From the NCBI RefSeq assembly GCF_001455205.1, contig NZ_CP013341.1:1612001-1676000 (forward strand): a DNA stretch of 64,000 nt. Direction: 5' to 3'. This document shows, piece after piece, positions 36,707 through 47,033 of the stretch. The position numbers and the translations under genes were made by a program. The stretch is from Nitrosomonas ureae. GTDB taxonomy: Bacteria > Pseudomonadota > Gammaproteobacteria > Burkholderiales > Nitrosomonadaceae. Each line of letters begins with the position of its first letter. Within the stretch, counting starts at the first letter, position 1. Below the pieces are notes generated by a model that made no database searches, had not been told where the DNA came from, and saw only the letters and a program-made list of their open reading frames with translations.

Positions 36707-38146
36707 TTACAGCAGGAAAAAGGTTGCCAAACCCAAAAAAATGAAAAAACCGCCGCTGTCTGTTACCGCGGTGATCATCACGCTGGAACCTAAAGCCGGG
36801 TCGCGGCCAAGTTTGCGTAAGGTCAATGGGATCATGACGCCTAATAATGCGGCTAGCAGCAAGTTGAGCGTCATGGCCAGAGTCATTACTAAACCCAGTT
36901 CGGCATTTTGATAAATAGCGAAGGTGAATAAGCCGACTACAGTTCCCCATAGCAAGCCATTGACGATGCTCACACCGACTTCCTTGGTGATCAATTTCCA
37001 GGCGCTTCGGGTATTGATTTGATCCAATGCAAGTGCGCGTACGATCATGGTGATGGTTTGATTGCCTGAGTTGCCGCCAATGCCTGCGATGATCGGCATG
37101 AGCGCAGCGAGAGCGACCAATTTCTCGATAGAATCTTCAAATAAACCGATAACCCGTGATGCGATAAAGGCAGTGACCAGATTGATCGCCAGCCAACCCC
37201 AGCGGTTCTTGACACTTTTTAGAATCGGGGCAAAAAGGTCTTCTTCTTCACTCAACCCCGCTAAGTTCAGCGCTTCATTTTCTGCTGTTTCTCGGATGAA
37301 GTCGATGACGACGTTGACAGTGACACGGCCAAGTAATTTGTTGTTTTCATCTACCACTGAAGCTGAAACCAGGTCATAGCGTTCAAAAGCGTTAGCAGCT
37401 TGTTGTGCGACATCGTTCGGCCGCAGTTTAATCATTTCCTTGGTCATCACTTCGGCAACCAGGATGTCAGGGTCACTGACGATTAATCGATTGATCAGCA
37501 ATACTCCCTTCAGTTGTTCATTCCGGTCCACGACGAATAATTGATCGGTATGATCCGGCATTTCATCGAGGCGGCGTAAATAGCGTAGAACCACTTCCAG
37601 CCTCACATCTTCACGAATGGTGATGACATCAAAATCCATCAGTGCACCTACGGAGTCTTCCGGGTACGACATAGCTGCGCGCAGTTGCTCGCGTTCTTCT
37701 ATGGGTAATGAACGGAAAACATCATCCATCACTTCCTGCGGTAAATCAGGTGCAAGATCAGCGATTTCATCGGCGTCCAGATATTCCGTAGCAGCAACCA
37801 ACTCTTGAGTGCCCATATCAGTGATCAGCGAGGCACGAACGGCGTCAGAGGTTTCCAGCAATACTTCACCGTCACGGTCTGTTTTGATCATACCCCAGAT
37901 CAGAAGACGATCTTCGAGTGGTAGTGCTTCCAAAATGTTTGCGATATCAGCAGGATGAAGTTGATCCAAAAAAACCTGCAGTTCGGTTAGATTTTGCTTC
38001 TGGACTTCCGATTCGCTGAGTGACGGGTTTGTGTCATCTTGCAAATTAACCAGACCCTCCACTAATTTATATTTATGTAACAGAAAAGTGACTTGTTGTA
38101 ATGGATTCGATGAGCTTTCCTGATTATTGTTGTTCGTTTCGGTCAT
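36707..38146 (-). CDS. mgtE: Magnesium transporter MgtE
   Basis: Mg2+ channel of the inner membrane. The 479-residue product has the cytoplasmic MgtE_N domain (about 45-165; L-H-P-A-D-I-A-N-I-L-E-A-L-P), a CBS pair (about 170-290) that senses cytosolic Mg2+, and the five-helix membrane domain (about 320-479) with the G-I-G-G-N-S-G-N-Q pore motif. The gene is monocistronic. The IS copy starts 37 bases after its stop codon, so the native terminator may have been separated from it. Confidence 0.95.
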   Translation of the reverse strand: MTETNNNNQESSSNPLQQVTFLLHKYKLVEGLVNLQDDTNPSLSESEVQKQNLTELQVFLDQLHPADIANILEALPLEDRLLIWGMIKTDRDGEVLLETSDAVRASLITDMGTQELVAATEYLDADEIADLAPDLPQEVMDDVFRSLPIEEREQLRAAMSYPEDSVGALMDFDVITIREDVRLEVVLRYLRRLDEMPDHTDQLFVVDRNEQLKGVLLINRLIVSDPDILVAEVMTKEMIKLRPNDVAQQAANAFERYDLVSASVVDENNKLLGRVTVNVVIDFIRETAENEALNLAGLSEEEDLFAPILKSVKNRWGWLAINLVTAFIASRVIGLFEDSIEKLVALAALMPIIAGIGGNSGNQTITMIVRALALDQINTRSAWKLITKEVGVSIVNGLLWGTVVGLFTFAIYQNAELGLVMTLAMTLNLLLAALLGVMIPLTLRKLGRDPALGSSVMITAVTDSGGFFIFLGLATFFLL

Positions 38147-38352
38147 AACGGGTTTATGCTTGCAAGAATAGTCTTTTTATTGAGAATAAATTCAGACTGT
38201 TTATACGCCGGACAGTTTGCAATTTGATGACCGGTGAGTATAAACCGCGTTGCGGCTTCAGCACTATAAAATTGTGGGTCGATGCTACGCTTGGTTAAAT
38301 CGGTTTGATGAAATTACAACGGCTATATTAGAAGAAGCACGTAAGACTGGCC

Positions 38353-39171
38353 TTACAGGCATGATTTTAACATTGTAATGACTGGCTTTGTCTGAGGATA
38401 GATGCCGCGCCAGATAAAGAAAGATTCAGCGGCTTGCTCGACCAGCATACCAATACCATCTGCCAGTTGTTGCACGCCATGTAATTGAGCAAATTTAAGG
38501 AAGTGAGTGAGTTCATGGCTGTACATCATATCGTAAGCAAGTGCGGCATGTGAAAAAATGCTGGCGGGTATTTGGGGTAGTGCATTGTGTAGACTGGCGG
38601 AAGTGGCATTGATAATGATGTCGAATTTTTCCTCCGGGAAAGCTATAAAATCACCTGCTACGATATGACCATGTGAAGTGAACTGTTGTTGTAATGCTTC
38701 AGCTTTGTGCGGTGTGCGGTTTGCTATAGCCAGTAAAGCGGGATTTTGCAGCAATAGTGGAAGAATCACGCCCCGTGCGGCACCACCGGCGCCGAGCAGC
38801 AGTATGCGCTTGCCCGCAATAGAGAGGCCCAGATTCGATTCGATGTCGCGAATGAGTCCGGCCCCATCCGTGTTATCACCTGATATCCCATTGTTTTCAA
38901 ATTTTAGAGTGTTAACTGCCTGTGCGATTCTCGCTCGTTCCGTCAAGTGAGTTGATAGGTGATGAGCCTCCAGCTTGAAGGGCACGGTGACGTTCAATCC
39001 TTTGCCACCTTGTTGACGGAAATTTTCCACAGCCAGCATGAAACCATCAAGCGGAGCCAAGCGGGCGTCATATTGTATGGATTGGTTTGTTTGTCGGGCA
39101 AAAGCGGTATGAATCAGTGGTGATTTACTATGTGATATGGGGTTACCGATCACGGCATACAAATCAGGCAT
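38353..39171 (-). CDS. aroE: Shikimate dehydrogenase AroE
   Basis: NADPH-dependent reduction of 3-dehydroshikimate in aromatic amino acid synthesis. It has 272 residues. The shikimate-binding S-H-S-K-S-P-x-I-H at residues 13-21, the catalytic Lys in N-V-T-V-P-F-K (about 62-68), the substrate motif G-D-N-T-D-G-A-G-L and the nucleotide-binding L-G-A-G-G-A-A-R-G are all present. It follows the TonB-like gene on the same strand with a gap of about 60 bases. Confidence 0.96.
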   Translation of the reverse strand: MPDLYAVIGNPISHSKSPLIHTAFARQTNQSIQYDARLAPLDGFMLAVENFRQQGGKGLNVTVPFKLEAHHLSTHLTERARIAQAVNTLKFENNGISGDNTDGAGLIRDIESNLGLSIAGKRILLLGAGGAARGVILPLLLQNPALLAIANRTPHKAEALQQQFTSHGHIVAGDFIAFPEEKFDIIINATSASLHNALPQIPASIFSHAALAYDMMYSHELTHFLKFAQLHGVQQLADGIGMLVEQAAESFFIWRGIYPQTKPVITMLKSCL

Positions 39172-39229
39172 AAGTAAGAAACTTTTTAATTAAATTTAAA
39201 GATAAGGAAATTCCAGCTTCAATAAAAAA

Positions 39230-40117
39230 TTATTGACTGAGCAATGTGTCAGAGGATGCAAATACCCACGTTCGGGTAATATGTAAAATATCCGTATCTT
39301 GACTAATATCGGGTGGGAAGGGCGCAAATCCATTTTGTCCGGCCAGTTTTACGATGTTGATGGCGGCGTCATCAAGAATCTTTTTCCCGGATGAACGGTT
39401 AACTTCGATTGATTCGAGGCTGCCGTCAGCACGAATCCCAACGGTGAGTTGCAAGTTGCCGTATAATTTTTCTTTTCTGGCAGCTTCCGGGTAATTCAAA
39501 TTGCCGATACGCTCAACTTTCAAACGCCAATCTTCAACATAACGCGCAAAGCGATATTCTCTGGTGCGTGCGCCAACAAATTTTCTTTTGGGACGTTTCT
39601 GATAGCTATCGTGATCTTGATCCACCTGCGCTCTGAGTCGGGCGATATCAAGACTGCGTAGTAATAATTCATTCGCATCGACATCCACCGGCTTGTTTTC
39701 ATCTTCATTTTCATTGCCTTGCGTGTCGAGTGCCTGGATTTTCGGGATATCGCTGACAGCAGCCATTAATTTCTTAGCTTCCTGTTCCAGTTGTTTTACT
39801 TTTTGTTGTGCTACCTTTTCATTGAGGATAGGCTTACTTTTCGGCAGAACAGGGAGAGGGGTTTTTGCCTTGCGGTCATCATCTGTATTGCCGCCACCGT
39901 CCAGATTATCTTGCGCAAGTAATTTACTTTCTTTAGGCTGGCTCAAGGTTTTATTGTTAACCAGCACTACTTCGAGGGAGGATGCAATTTTGTCAATTTG
40001 GGGTTGCGGAAATTGAAAAGTCACTCCAAACAATATAATGATGTGTAACAATAGCGAAGATACTATCGCAACAAAGATGCGATTGGTTTGTAAAAATTGA
40101 TAACCACTCGATGCCAT
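39230..40117 (-). CDS. TonB-family C-terminal domain protein
   Basis: A periplasm-spanning energy-transducer-like protein of about 295 residues. The N-terminal membrane anchor is at about residues 13-32, followed by a charged, partly coiled linker. The TonB C-terminal domain is in the last 90 residues (R-I-G-N-L-N-Y-P-E-A-A-R-K-E-K-L-Y-G-N-L-Q-L-T-V and S-S-G-K-K-I-L-D-D-A-A). I use ATG 40117; an in-frame TTG at 40153 with AAGG upstream is an alternative. No exbB/exbD genes or TonB-dependent receptor lie nearby. Confidence 0.85.
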   Translation of the reverse strand: MASSGYQFLQTNRIFVAIVSSLLLHIIILFGVTFQFPQPQIDKIASSLEVVLVNNKTLSQPKESKLLAQDNLDGGGNTDDDRKAKTPLPVLPKSKPILNEKVAQQKVKQLEQEAKKLMAAVSDIPKIQALDTQGNENEDENKPVDVDANELLLRSLDIARLRAQVDQDHDSYQKRPKRKFVGARTREYRFARYVEDWRLKVERIGNLNYPEAARKEKLYGNLQLTVGIRADGSLESIEVNRSSGKKILDDAAINIVKLAGQNGFAPFPPDISQDTDILHITRTWVFASSDTLLSQ

Positions 40118-40260
40118 GGATGAAATTGCGTGTGTTTGAAAGATCACAGCCAAAGAATCAAACCTTGAAAGTTAAATCTAAGATCTCTAAAGATTGCGGT
40201 ATTTTAGGAGATAGCTTTTTGCTTGCCGCATGGCTCATTAAGTTTCCGTATAAATAAATC

Positions 40261-42117
40261 TCATGCATCCTGTTTGTGCAAGAATTCTGCATGCAAAGTT
40301 CGCTCCAGTAAATCTATTTCGGATAATTGAAGTTTGACGTAAGTGCTGGGCGCCATTTCCGGTAATGAAGGAATTCGCGTGATGAAAGGAATATGGTCAA
40401 ATTTCACTAAATTTTCTTTAATAACCTGAGCATTGATGGTTTGAATTCTTTCTTGCACCAACCAGCGCAAGCACCAGTAACGTTCCATTGCTCGTTGAAA
40501 TTCCCCATAAATACTATAGATCATTTCAAAATCGCGCATCGCAATTAAAATTTTGTCGCTGTTTTTGGTGTAAAACGGAGGTTCATTACGTAATAGCGCT
40601 ATGATTTGCCGTTGGTTGATTAAATCCACATAGCGTCTCATGGGAGAACTGCTCCAGGCATATTGCGAAACCCCGAGTCCTTGATGTGGAGCAGGGGAAG
40701 TGCTCATTCTGACTTTTCCATTTGTCTGGCTGCGAAAAATACCCGTAATGCCCGCATCAGCGAGCTGTTTACCCCATTCCATATTGACATAAATCATCAA
40801 TTCGGAGACTACCTTATCAATGGGGGATCCGCGTCTGCGTTCGCTGATTGTGACACGATTGTTTTTGATTTCAAAACTGTAATCAATTTTGTCGCTATTG
40901 ATATCGTTGGCCTTGCCACGCTGATTTTCCATTTTGCAGGCAAATTTCCATAGGAGGCTTAATTCCTGGCTAAAGGTATGTTGGAAATCTCCTTTGTTTA
41001 ATGCGATTTCATTGAAGTGTTGCTCTAATTCGTTGTGACGCAAGTTTGCAACAATTTTTATTTTCTCGATCCGGCTTTCGGTTTTTATGACGGTAAAATC
41101 ATCAGAAACGTCTAGATATAATGAAAGTGCCGGACATATTGTATTTTCCGCGAGTGTAAAGTGATTAATGATTGCTTCCGGCAGCATAGTGATTTTGTTT
41201 CCGGGTAAGTATACCGTCGATAATCGTGTGGCAGCGGTTTTATCGAGTGGAGAATCAGGATCAATTCCAAGAGCAGGTGCAGCAATATGAATGCCAATGC
41301 GGAAGCTCCCCAATGACAGGGATGTAACAGAGAATGCATCATCAATTTCGGTCGTTGAAGCATCGTCTATACTGAACGCAGCTACATCTGTGTAGGGTAA
41401 GTCGTTAATATTATTAGCTACCGGTTGTGAATCTAATTCATTAAAATCGATGCCGGAGGGAAAATGTTGCCAGACAAATTGATTGAAGTGATAATCATGT
41501 GAACAGGGTATGGCGCCACACTTTTCCATTAGCTTTACAGGAGTATGCTTGGTTTCGGCACAAACAGCTTCGAGCGCTTTCCACTCGATGGAATTTTTTT
41601 CTGGCTTGTAGAGCAATTGTGGAAGCCGCGGTTTAAATTCCTCGGGCAGAATGAATTGGTTAAGTTGCTCCATATAGCGCGCTTGTTGTTCTGCTTGCAG
41701 GCGTTTTTTCTCCAGGCTGACGAGGGCCGCTCTGAGCGCATCGGGCGGTGCTGCCTTGTAACGTCCTTGTCCTTTTTTGTAAAAATGCATCGGAGCATTC
41801 TGAAGCAGCATCAATGTGGCAGCAGATTCAACCGGGTTGGGTGAGTGTCCAAAATAATCGGCAGCAAGCGTATTGCTGGCAAATTCGACTTCCTGAGCAC
41901 AGCATTCCCAAAGAAAATCCGGATCCAATTCTTCAACAATTTTATGGACATGGCTCATAAATTCGGATAGCGGAGGCGTATCGAATTTGAATAACACCGA
42001 TGTGGCTTTAATCTTTGAGCGTTTGCCATGGATAGCCTCTATTTGTAGCGAGGTATTATTGTCAGCTAATATGGTTCCTATCTTGAAGGTTCCAGCTTCT
42101 TCATAAAAAACATTCAT
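40261..42117 (-). CDS. RNB-domain exoribonuclease (RNase II/R family)
   Basis: A 618-residue 3'-5' exoribonuclease-like protein. The catalytic RNB domain spans about 225-530. It has the metal-binding Asp cluster in S-I-D-D-A-S-T-T-E-I-D-D-A-F and the R-M-S-T-S-P-A-P-H-Q-G-L...S-P-M-R-R-Y-V-D-L-I-N-Q-R block typical of the family. It is shorter than RNase R, and the cold-shock/S1 RNA-binding domains are weak or replaced. Such shorter RNB proteins are common in betaproteobacteria next to aroE/tonB. A TATAAT-like box on the minus strand (42256-42261) may drive it. Confidence 0.88.
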   Translation of the reverse strand: MNVFYEEAGTFKIGTILADNNTSLQIEAIHGKRSKIKATSVLFKFDTPPLSEFMSHVHKIVEELDPDFLWECCAQEVEFASNTLAADYFGHSPNPVESAATLMLLQNAPMHFYKKGQGRYKAAPPDALRAALVSLEKKRLQAEQQARYMEQLNQFILPEEFKPRLPQLLYKPEKNSIEWKALEAVCAETKHTPVKLMEKCGAIPCSHDYHFNQFVWQHFPSGIDFNELDSQPVANNINDLPYTDVAAFSIDDASTTEIDDAFSVTSLSLGSFRIGIHIAAPALGIDPDSPLDKTAATRLSTVYLPGNKITMLPEAIINHFTLAENTICPALSLYLDVSDDFTVIKTESRIEKIKIVANLRHNELEQHFNEIALNKGDFQHTFSQELSLLWKFACKMENQRGKANDINSDKIDYSFEIKNNRVTISERRRGSPIDKVVSELMIYVNMEWGKQLADAGITGIFRSQTNGKVRMSTSPAPHQGLGVSQYAWSSSPMRRYVDLINQRQIIALLRNEPPFYTKNSDKILIAMRDFEMIYSIYGEFQRAMERYWCLRWLVQERIQTINAQVIKENLVKFDHIPFITRIPSLPEMAPSTYVKLQLSEIDLLERTLHAEFLHKQDA

Positions 42118-42434
42118 AGGGTTTTTATACGGTCAGTCGGATATTCGGAACTAGACTGACACTTTGAGATTAAATCATCATCGGAAAAATAAAGGTTTTA
42201 ACATACAGTTAAGTGTAATTGCTTTGGCATGTATAAACCTGATCAATATTCCCGCATTATATACGAGACGGTTACAGAAAATAAAAATCAAGTAGACAAT
42301 CGTGGGCAAGAGTAGCGGTAATTTCTCTAGGACATTGATTGGCTGGGACAATTGATGCGCCGGATGTGTCAAAATAATGAGCCTCGTTACTAGAACTGTC
42401 CCATCATTTGCATTACGTTTCTGAATCATTGTAA
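42118..42434. other. Gap between the RNB gene and the DciA-like gene
   Basis: 317 bp. A minus-strand frame of 86 codons starts by overlapping the DciA-like stop (ATGA), but its product has no recognisable domain and its codon content looks random. I leave it as non-coding. It holds a possible minus-strand promoter (-10 TATAAT at 42256-42261) for the RNB gene. Confidence 0.4.
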
Positions 42435-42905
42435 TCAATTGAGGTGTCTTGATGTTTTCTTACGAAGAATTGGATGGTTTTTTTTGAGTTCTGAATCTGA
42501 CATCGTAGCAGCGAGCTGAGTTAAGCATTCTTTGCCCGTCTGACTCAGTTTTGATTTTCTTTTACTATGTCCTTGCTTTTCAAATGGTCTTGAGTTTTTG
42601 GGCGAGTTATGTGCTTGCACCAATATTTGAAATGCAGTAACTTTCCAGCCACGCTGCTGTAGTTTAATTAGCAGCGATGGTGAAATTTGCTTGAGTTTTG
42701 AGGCAACTGCGCCATTTTCTACCAGGATGGTTAACTTGCCGTCCAGAATTAGACCCAGACGACAATATTGTTTTAACTGTGCTGGAATGAGTTTAGAGAA
42801 TGTTAATTGAGCTTCATTCAATCGACGTGCCGATGAAAGCAGGCTTGCATATTCGGGCGTTTTGCCCAGAAGATCAAGATATGAATCAACTTTAAGAGGA
42901 AGCAT
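42435..42905 (-). CDS. DciA-like DUF721 protein
   Basis: A 156-residue basic protein with the DUF721 pattern: a start near helix L-L-S-S-A-R-R-L-N-E-A, then L-K-Q-Y-C-R-L-G-L-I-L-D-G-K-L-T-I-L-V-E-N-G-A-V-A-S-K-L (the usual strand-turn-strand that ends in A...L-K). The C-terminal tail is Lys/Arg-rich. DciA loads the replicative helicase in bacteria without DnaC. It is divergent from the M23 peptidase and secA, its usual neighbours. Confidence 0.8.
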   Translation of the reverse strand: MLPLKVDSYLDLLGKTPEYASLLSSARRLNEAQLTFSKLIPAQLKQYCRLGLILDGKLTILVENGAVASKLKQISPSLLIKLQQRGWKVTAFQILVQAHNSPKNSRPFEKQGHSKRKSKLSQTGKECLTQLAATMSDSELKKNHPILRKKTSRHLN

Positions 42906-42937
42906 GGTTATTTAAAAATACCCTGTGAGTATAAAGT

Positions 42938-43861
42938 ATGAATATTATTTTTATTTCAAGTAATACGGAGCGCGCGCGCAAACTGACACTGACAAGATCG
43001 CGTATCATATTATTGTTAGGTGTTTTTTCTGCCATAGTTGTAATAGCGGCATTAGGGTTGAATTTTATTTCGCTACGTTATGCTGACAAAATCGATGCTC
43101 CATTATTAAGAGCGATTTTAGTTAATCCGCAAGAAGAGAAACACCAGAAAATCCAAGCCCACTTACAAGAAAACTTGAATATTATGGCCAGTAAACTTGG
43201 GCATATGCAAGCGCAATTAATTCGCCTGGATGCCTTGGGTGAGCGCTTGGTAGAATCTTCAGGAATCAAATCACGTGACTTTCTGTTTAAAGAAGCGCCG
43301 GGACAAGGCGGGCCAAAAAGTAGTCTCGATCTTTTGGCGGACGAGCTAACTGTTGGAGAGTTTGACGATATGCTCCAGGAATTGTCCACTATGCTTGACG
43401 AAAGAGCAGATAAGCTGGGGGCTCTCGATTCGTTATTGCGTTATGGCAGGGTAACCAAATTTGTTTTACCTTCTGAAATGCCGGTTGAAACTGATTGGTA
43501 TTCCTCCGGTTTTGGTTATCGGGTTGATCCTTTTACCGGGAAGAAGGCATTTCATGAGGGTGTCGATTTTGCCGCAAAAACAGGTACACCGATAAAAGCT
43601 GCTGCAAGCGGAGTAGTGATCTATTCAGATCGCCATTCTGAATATGGTAATATGGTTGAGATTGATCATGGCGACGATTTGGTGAGTCGGTATGCGCATG
43701 CATCGAAGCGGATAGTAAAGCTTGGGGAAGTTGTATTGCAGGGGCAGAAGATAGCTGAGGTTGGCAGTACCGGGCGTTCTACCGGACCCCATTTGCATTT
43801 TGAGATTCGACACAAAGATAAACCGCAAAATCCAGCCAAATTTCTGAAAAAGCCGGGTTGA
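42938..43861 (+). CDS. M23-family metallopeptidase (LytM type)
   Basis: A 307-residue membrane-anchored murein endopeptidase-like protein. The N-terminal helix is at about 22-45, followed by a coiled coil (about 60-110) and a C-terminal M23 domain (about 190-300). Zinc ligands are seen in H-E-G-V-D (His, Asp) and H-L-H-F-E, with G-F-G-Y-R-V-D-P-F-T-G-K before. The full ligand set suggests an active enzyme rather than a degenerate EnvC-like activator. Its place just upstream of secA is conserved in many betaproteobacteria. Confidence 0.93.
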   Translation: MNIIFISSNTERARKLTLTRSRIILLLGVFSAIVVIAALGLNFISLRYADKIDAPLLRAILVNPQEEKHQKIQAHLQENLNIMASKLGHMQAQLIRLDALGERLVESSGIKSRDFLFKEAPGQGGPKSSLDLLADELTVGEFDDMLQELSTMLDERADKLGALDSLLRYGRVTKFVLPSEMPVETDWYSSGFGYRVDPFTGKKAFHEGVDFAAKTGTPIKAAASGVVIYSDRHSEYGNMVEIDHGDDLVSRYAHASKRIVKLGEVVLQGQKIAEVGSTGRSTGPHLHFEIRHKDKPQNPAKFLKKPG

Positions 43862-44083
43862 ATTGAGCCTTAATAGATCGTTAAAAAACTTTCCAGGAAG
43901 TGGATGCATGACAGAATGGGTTAAGGCGCTCTTAATAATTCGGAAGAACATTCCGCGCCCGTTTTTAATACTACTCCAGATAGTTTCTCAGCAGCCTGTA
44001 ATATATTTCAGGGCGAGAAAGAATTTCACACTTCGTTTCTTAACAGATTGTTCAAACACGGAATCATTAGAGACTTATTATTT

Positions 44084-46816
44084 ATGTTAGGTAATCTACT
44101 CAAGAAAATTTTCGGTAGTCGCAACGACCGAATGATTAAACAGTATTCTCAAGTCGTGCGTGCTATTAATGAAATGGAGCAGGTCATTTCAGAGTTATCC
44201 GATGTTGATTTGCGTGCTCAAACGGACAAGTTTAAGCAGCGTATCCAAGATGGAGAGGAGCTGAATGATCTACTTCCGGAAGCATTCGCTGTTGTACGTG
44301 AAACGGGTAAAAGAGTGTTGCAAATGCGTCATTTTGACGTACAGCTTATCGGCGGCATGGTATTGCACGAAGGTAATATTGCAGAGATGCGCACCGGTGA
44401 GGGTAAAACGCTTATGGCAACTTTGCCAGCTTACCTGAATGCATTATCGGGTAATGGCGTGCATGTTGTTACCGTGAACGATTATCTGGCAAAACGTGAT
44501 GCTGATTGGATGGGAAAAATTTACCAGTTTCTTGGGTTGAGTGTCGGTGTTATTTATGCACAGATGTCGTATGGTGATAAACAGGCTGCATATGCCGCGG
44601 ATATAACCTACGGTACGAATAATGAATATGGATTTGATTATTTGCGTGACAATATGGTGACGCATACAAATGAACGAGTGCAACGCGTACTTAATTTTGC
44701 GATCGTGGATGAGGTGGATTCGATCTTAATTGACGAAGCACGTACGCCATTAATCATTTCCGGGCAAGCGGAAGGTGATACAGAGATCTACGTGCGTATC
44801 AATGTGCTGATTCCTAAATTGATTCGCCAAGAAACGGAAGACAGTCCGGGTGATTATAGCGTCGATGAAAAATCTCATCAGGTTACATTAAGTGAATCTG
44901 GTTTTGAGCACGCTGAGAAATTATTAGCATCTGCTGGATTGCTGAAACCAGGAACCAGTCTCTATGATCCAGCCAATATCAATTTGATTCATCACGTAAA
45001 CGCGGGTTTACGCGCGCATAGTTTATATTTTCTGGACCAACATTATGTTGTGCAAGATGGTGAAGTGGTTATTGTTGATGAGTTTACCGGACGTTTGATG
45101 GCTGGTCGTCGTTGGTCCGATGGATTACATCAAGCTGTAGAAGCGAAAGAAGGGGTGGTTATTCAGAAAGAAAATCAGACACTGGCTTCAATTACTTTTC
45201 AGAATTATTTTCGTATGTACCAGAAGCTCTCTGGTATGACGGGAACAGCCGATACGGAAGCAGCCGAATTTCAACAAATCTATGGATTGGAGACCGTTAT
45301 TATCCCGACGCATAAACCAATGATTCGTGATGATCGGATGGATTTGGTGTTTCGGACTACGAAAGAGAAAAATGAAGCCATTATTCAAGAAATCAAAGAG
45401 TGCTATAAGGAAGGGCAGCCGGTACTGGTGGGTACGACATCCATTGAAAGTAATGAGTTATTATCCAAGTTGCTGGAACGAGAGAAGTTACCGCATCAAG
45501 TGTTGAATGCAAAACAACATGCAAGTGAAGCGAGTATTGTTGCCCAAGCTGGGCGTCCTAAAATGGTTACCATTGCCACCAATATGGCGGGCCGTGGGAC
45601 TGATATTGTGCTAGGAGGGAATCCGGAACCGGATATTGAACGTATTCGGCACGATGAAAAAATAAGCGAAGAAGCTAAGCTCAAGCAGATTAATGAAGTT
45701 TCGGAGAAATGGAAAGTAATTCACGAAGAAGTATTAAGAAATGGGGGGTTACATATTATTGGCACCGAGCGGCATGAATCGCGTCGAGTGGATAATCAAT
45801 TGCGCGGTCGGTCGGGCAGGCAGGGTGATCCGGGTTCCAGTCGTTTTTTTCTATCATTGGAGGATCCGCTCCTGCGCATATTTGCCTCTGATCGAGTCGC
45901 AAATATTATGACGCGTCTTAATATGCCGGAAGGGGAGGCTATCGAGCATCCCTGGGTTACAAAAGCTATTGAGAATGCGCAACGCAAAGTCGAAGCAAGA
46001 AATTTTGATATGCGTAAGCAATTGCTGGAATACGATGATGTCGCTAATGATCAGCGGCAAGTAATTTATCAGCAACGCAATGAATTATTGGAAGCGGAGC
46101 AGAATATTTCGGAGACTATCACAGCGATTCGTGAAAGCGTATTGAGCGATTTATTCAATTTGTATATACCACCACAAAGTGTTGAAGAGCAATGGGATGT
46201 GACCGGACTTGAAAAAGTACTTGCAACAGATTTTCAATTGCATTTTCCATTGAAAAAATGGCTTGAACAACAACCAGATTTGCATGAGGAAAGTTTGAGT
46301 CAGCGGATCATTGATCTGGCCAATGAAAAGTATCAGGAAAAGGTTGAGGTGGTGGGCGCTGAAATAATTCATCACTATGAGCGTGTTGTGATGTTACAAA
46401 TTCTAGACTCTCATTGGCGCGAGCATTTAGCGGCATTAGATCATTTGCGCCAGGGTATACATCTGCGTGGTTATGCACAAAAGAATCCGAAGCAAGAATA
46501 TAAGCGAGAAGCCTTTGGACTCTTCACCAATATGCTCGAAGAGGTCAAAAGCGTAGTAACAAAGATATTAATGACAGTTCAAATAAAAAATGAACAGCAA
46601 GTGGAAGCAGTGACTGAAACGCTGCGATCGCCAGAAAATGTGCAATATCACCACGATAATTATACCGAGGCTTCAGAAGAAGACTCGAGTCGCAGCAATA
46701 TTCAAGCAGAAAAGAGTCAACCATTTGTACGTGATAACGAGAAAATAGGGCGTAATCAACCATGTCCTTGTGGTTCCGGTAAAAAGTATAAACAATGTCA
46801 CGGAAAGGTTAAGTAA
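44084..46816 (+). CDS. secA: Preprotein translocase ATPase SecA
   Basis: Motor of the Sec export channel. I start at ATG 44084 (M-L-G-N-L-L-K-K-I-F-G), giving 910 residues; the frame is open twelve codons upstream. Landmarks are Walker A M-R-T-G-E-G-K-T (about 101-108), the DEAD-like V-D-E-V-D-S-I-L-I-D-E-A-R-T-P, the G-T-A-D-T-E-A motif region, the second nucleotide domain (M-A-G-R-G-T-D-I-V-L-G-G-N) and the C-terminal zinc site C-P-C-G-S-G-x8-C-H that binds SecB and ribosomes. Confidence 0.97.
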   Translation: MLGNLLKKIFGSRNDRMIKQYSQVVRAINEMEQVISELSDVDLRAQTDKFKQRIQDGEELNDLLPEAFAVVRETGKRVLQMRHFDVQLIGGMVLHEGNIAEMRTGEGKTLMATLPAYLNALSGNGVHVVTVNDYLAKRDADWMGKIYQFLGLSVGVIYAQMSYGDKQAAYAADITYGTNNEYGFDYLRDNMVTHTNERVQRVLNFAIVDEVDSILIDEARTPLIISGQAEGDTEIYVRINVLIPKLIRQETEDSPGDYSVDEKSHQVTLSESGFEHAEKLLASAGLLKPGTSLYDPANINLIHHVNAGLRAHSLYFLDQHYVVQDGEVVIVDEFTGRLMAGRRWSDGLHQAVEAKEGVVIQKENQTLASITFQNYFRMYQKLSGMTGTADTEAAEFQQIYGLETVIIPTHKPMIRDDRMDLVFRTTKEKNEAIIQEIKECYKEGQPVLVGTTSIESNELLSKLLEREKLPHQVLNAKQHASEASIVAQAGRPKMVTIATNMAGRGTDIVLGGNPEPDIERIRHDEKISEEAKLKQINEVSEKWKVIHEEVLRNGGLHIIGTERHESRRVDNQLRGRSGRQGDPGSSRFFLSLEDPLLRIFASDRVANIMTRLNMPEGEAIEHPWVTKAIENAQRKVEARNFDMRKQLLEYDDVANDQRQVIYQQRNELLEAEQNISETITAIRESVLSDLFNLYIPPQSVEEQWDVTGLEKVLATDFQLHFPLKKWLEQQPDLHEESLSQRIIDLANEKYQEKVEVVGAEIIHHYERVVMLQILDSHWREHLAALDHLRQGIHLRGYAQKNPKQEYKREAFGLFTNMLEEVKSVVTKILMTVQIKNEQQVEAVTETLRSPENVQYHHDNYTEASEEDSSRSNIQAEKSQPFVRDNEKIGRNQPCPCGSGKKYKQCHGKVK

Positions 46817-46888
46817 TTAGTTTGTAAATAATACACTTACAGCTTTGTTTACTTGACTTTCAGCCAATACAATCTGTATCGAGTTTTC

Positions 46889-46917
46889 TATAATCCTTAA
46901 AATGATTGTGGTATACT
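46889..46917 (+). promoter_or_regulatory. Possible promoter of petABC
   Basis: A TATACT hexamer at 46912-46917, about 117 bases before petA, with TATAAT at 46889-46894 at -35 distance that could instead be its own -10 box. This is by eye only; the long leader before petA is left unexplained. Confidence 0.3.
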
Positions 46918-47033
46918 GCGCGCTTTTGTAGCAAGCATTAGCGGATAAATTAGCAGAAGTGATAGGGGTTAGATAAGAATTTCATTTCTATTGATATGGT
47001 TACGTGAAAAAATTACTGATGGAATGATTGATT

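Noticed and set aside
42178..42438. 86-codon minus-strand frame overlapping the DciA-like stop by ATGA
   Set aside because: The start/stop overlap is tempting, but the product has no recognisable domain, and the segment contains a promoter-like TATAAT in the direction of the RNB gene.
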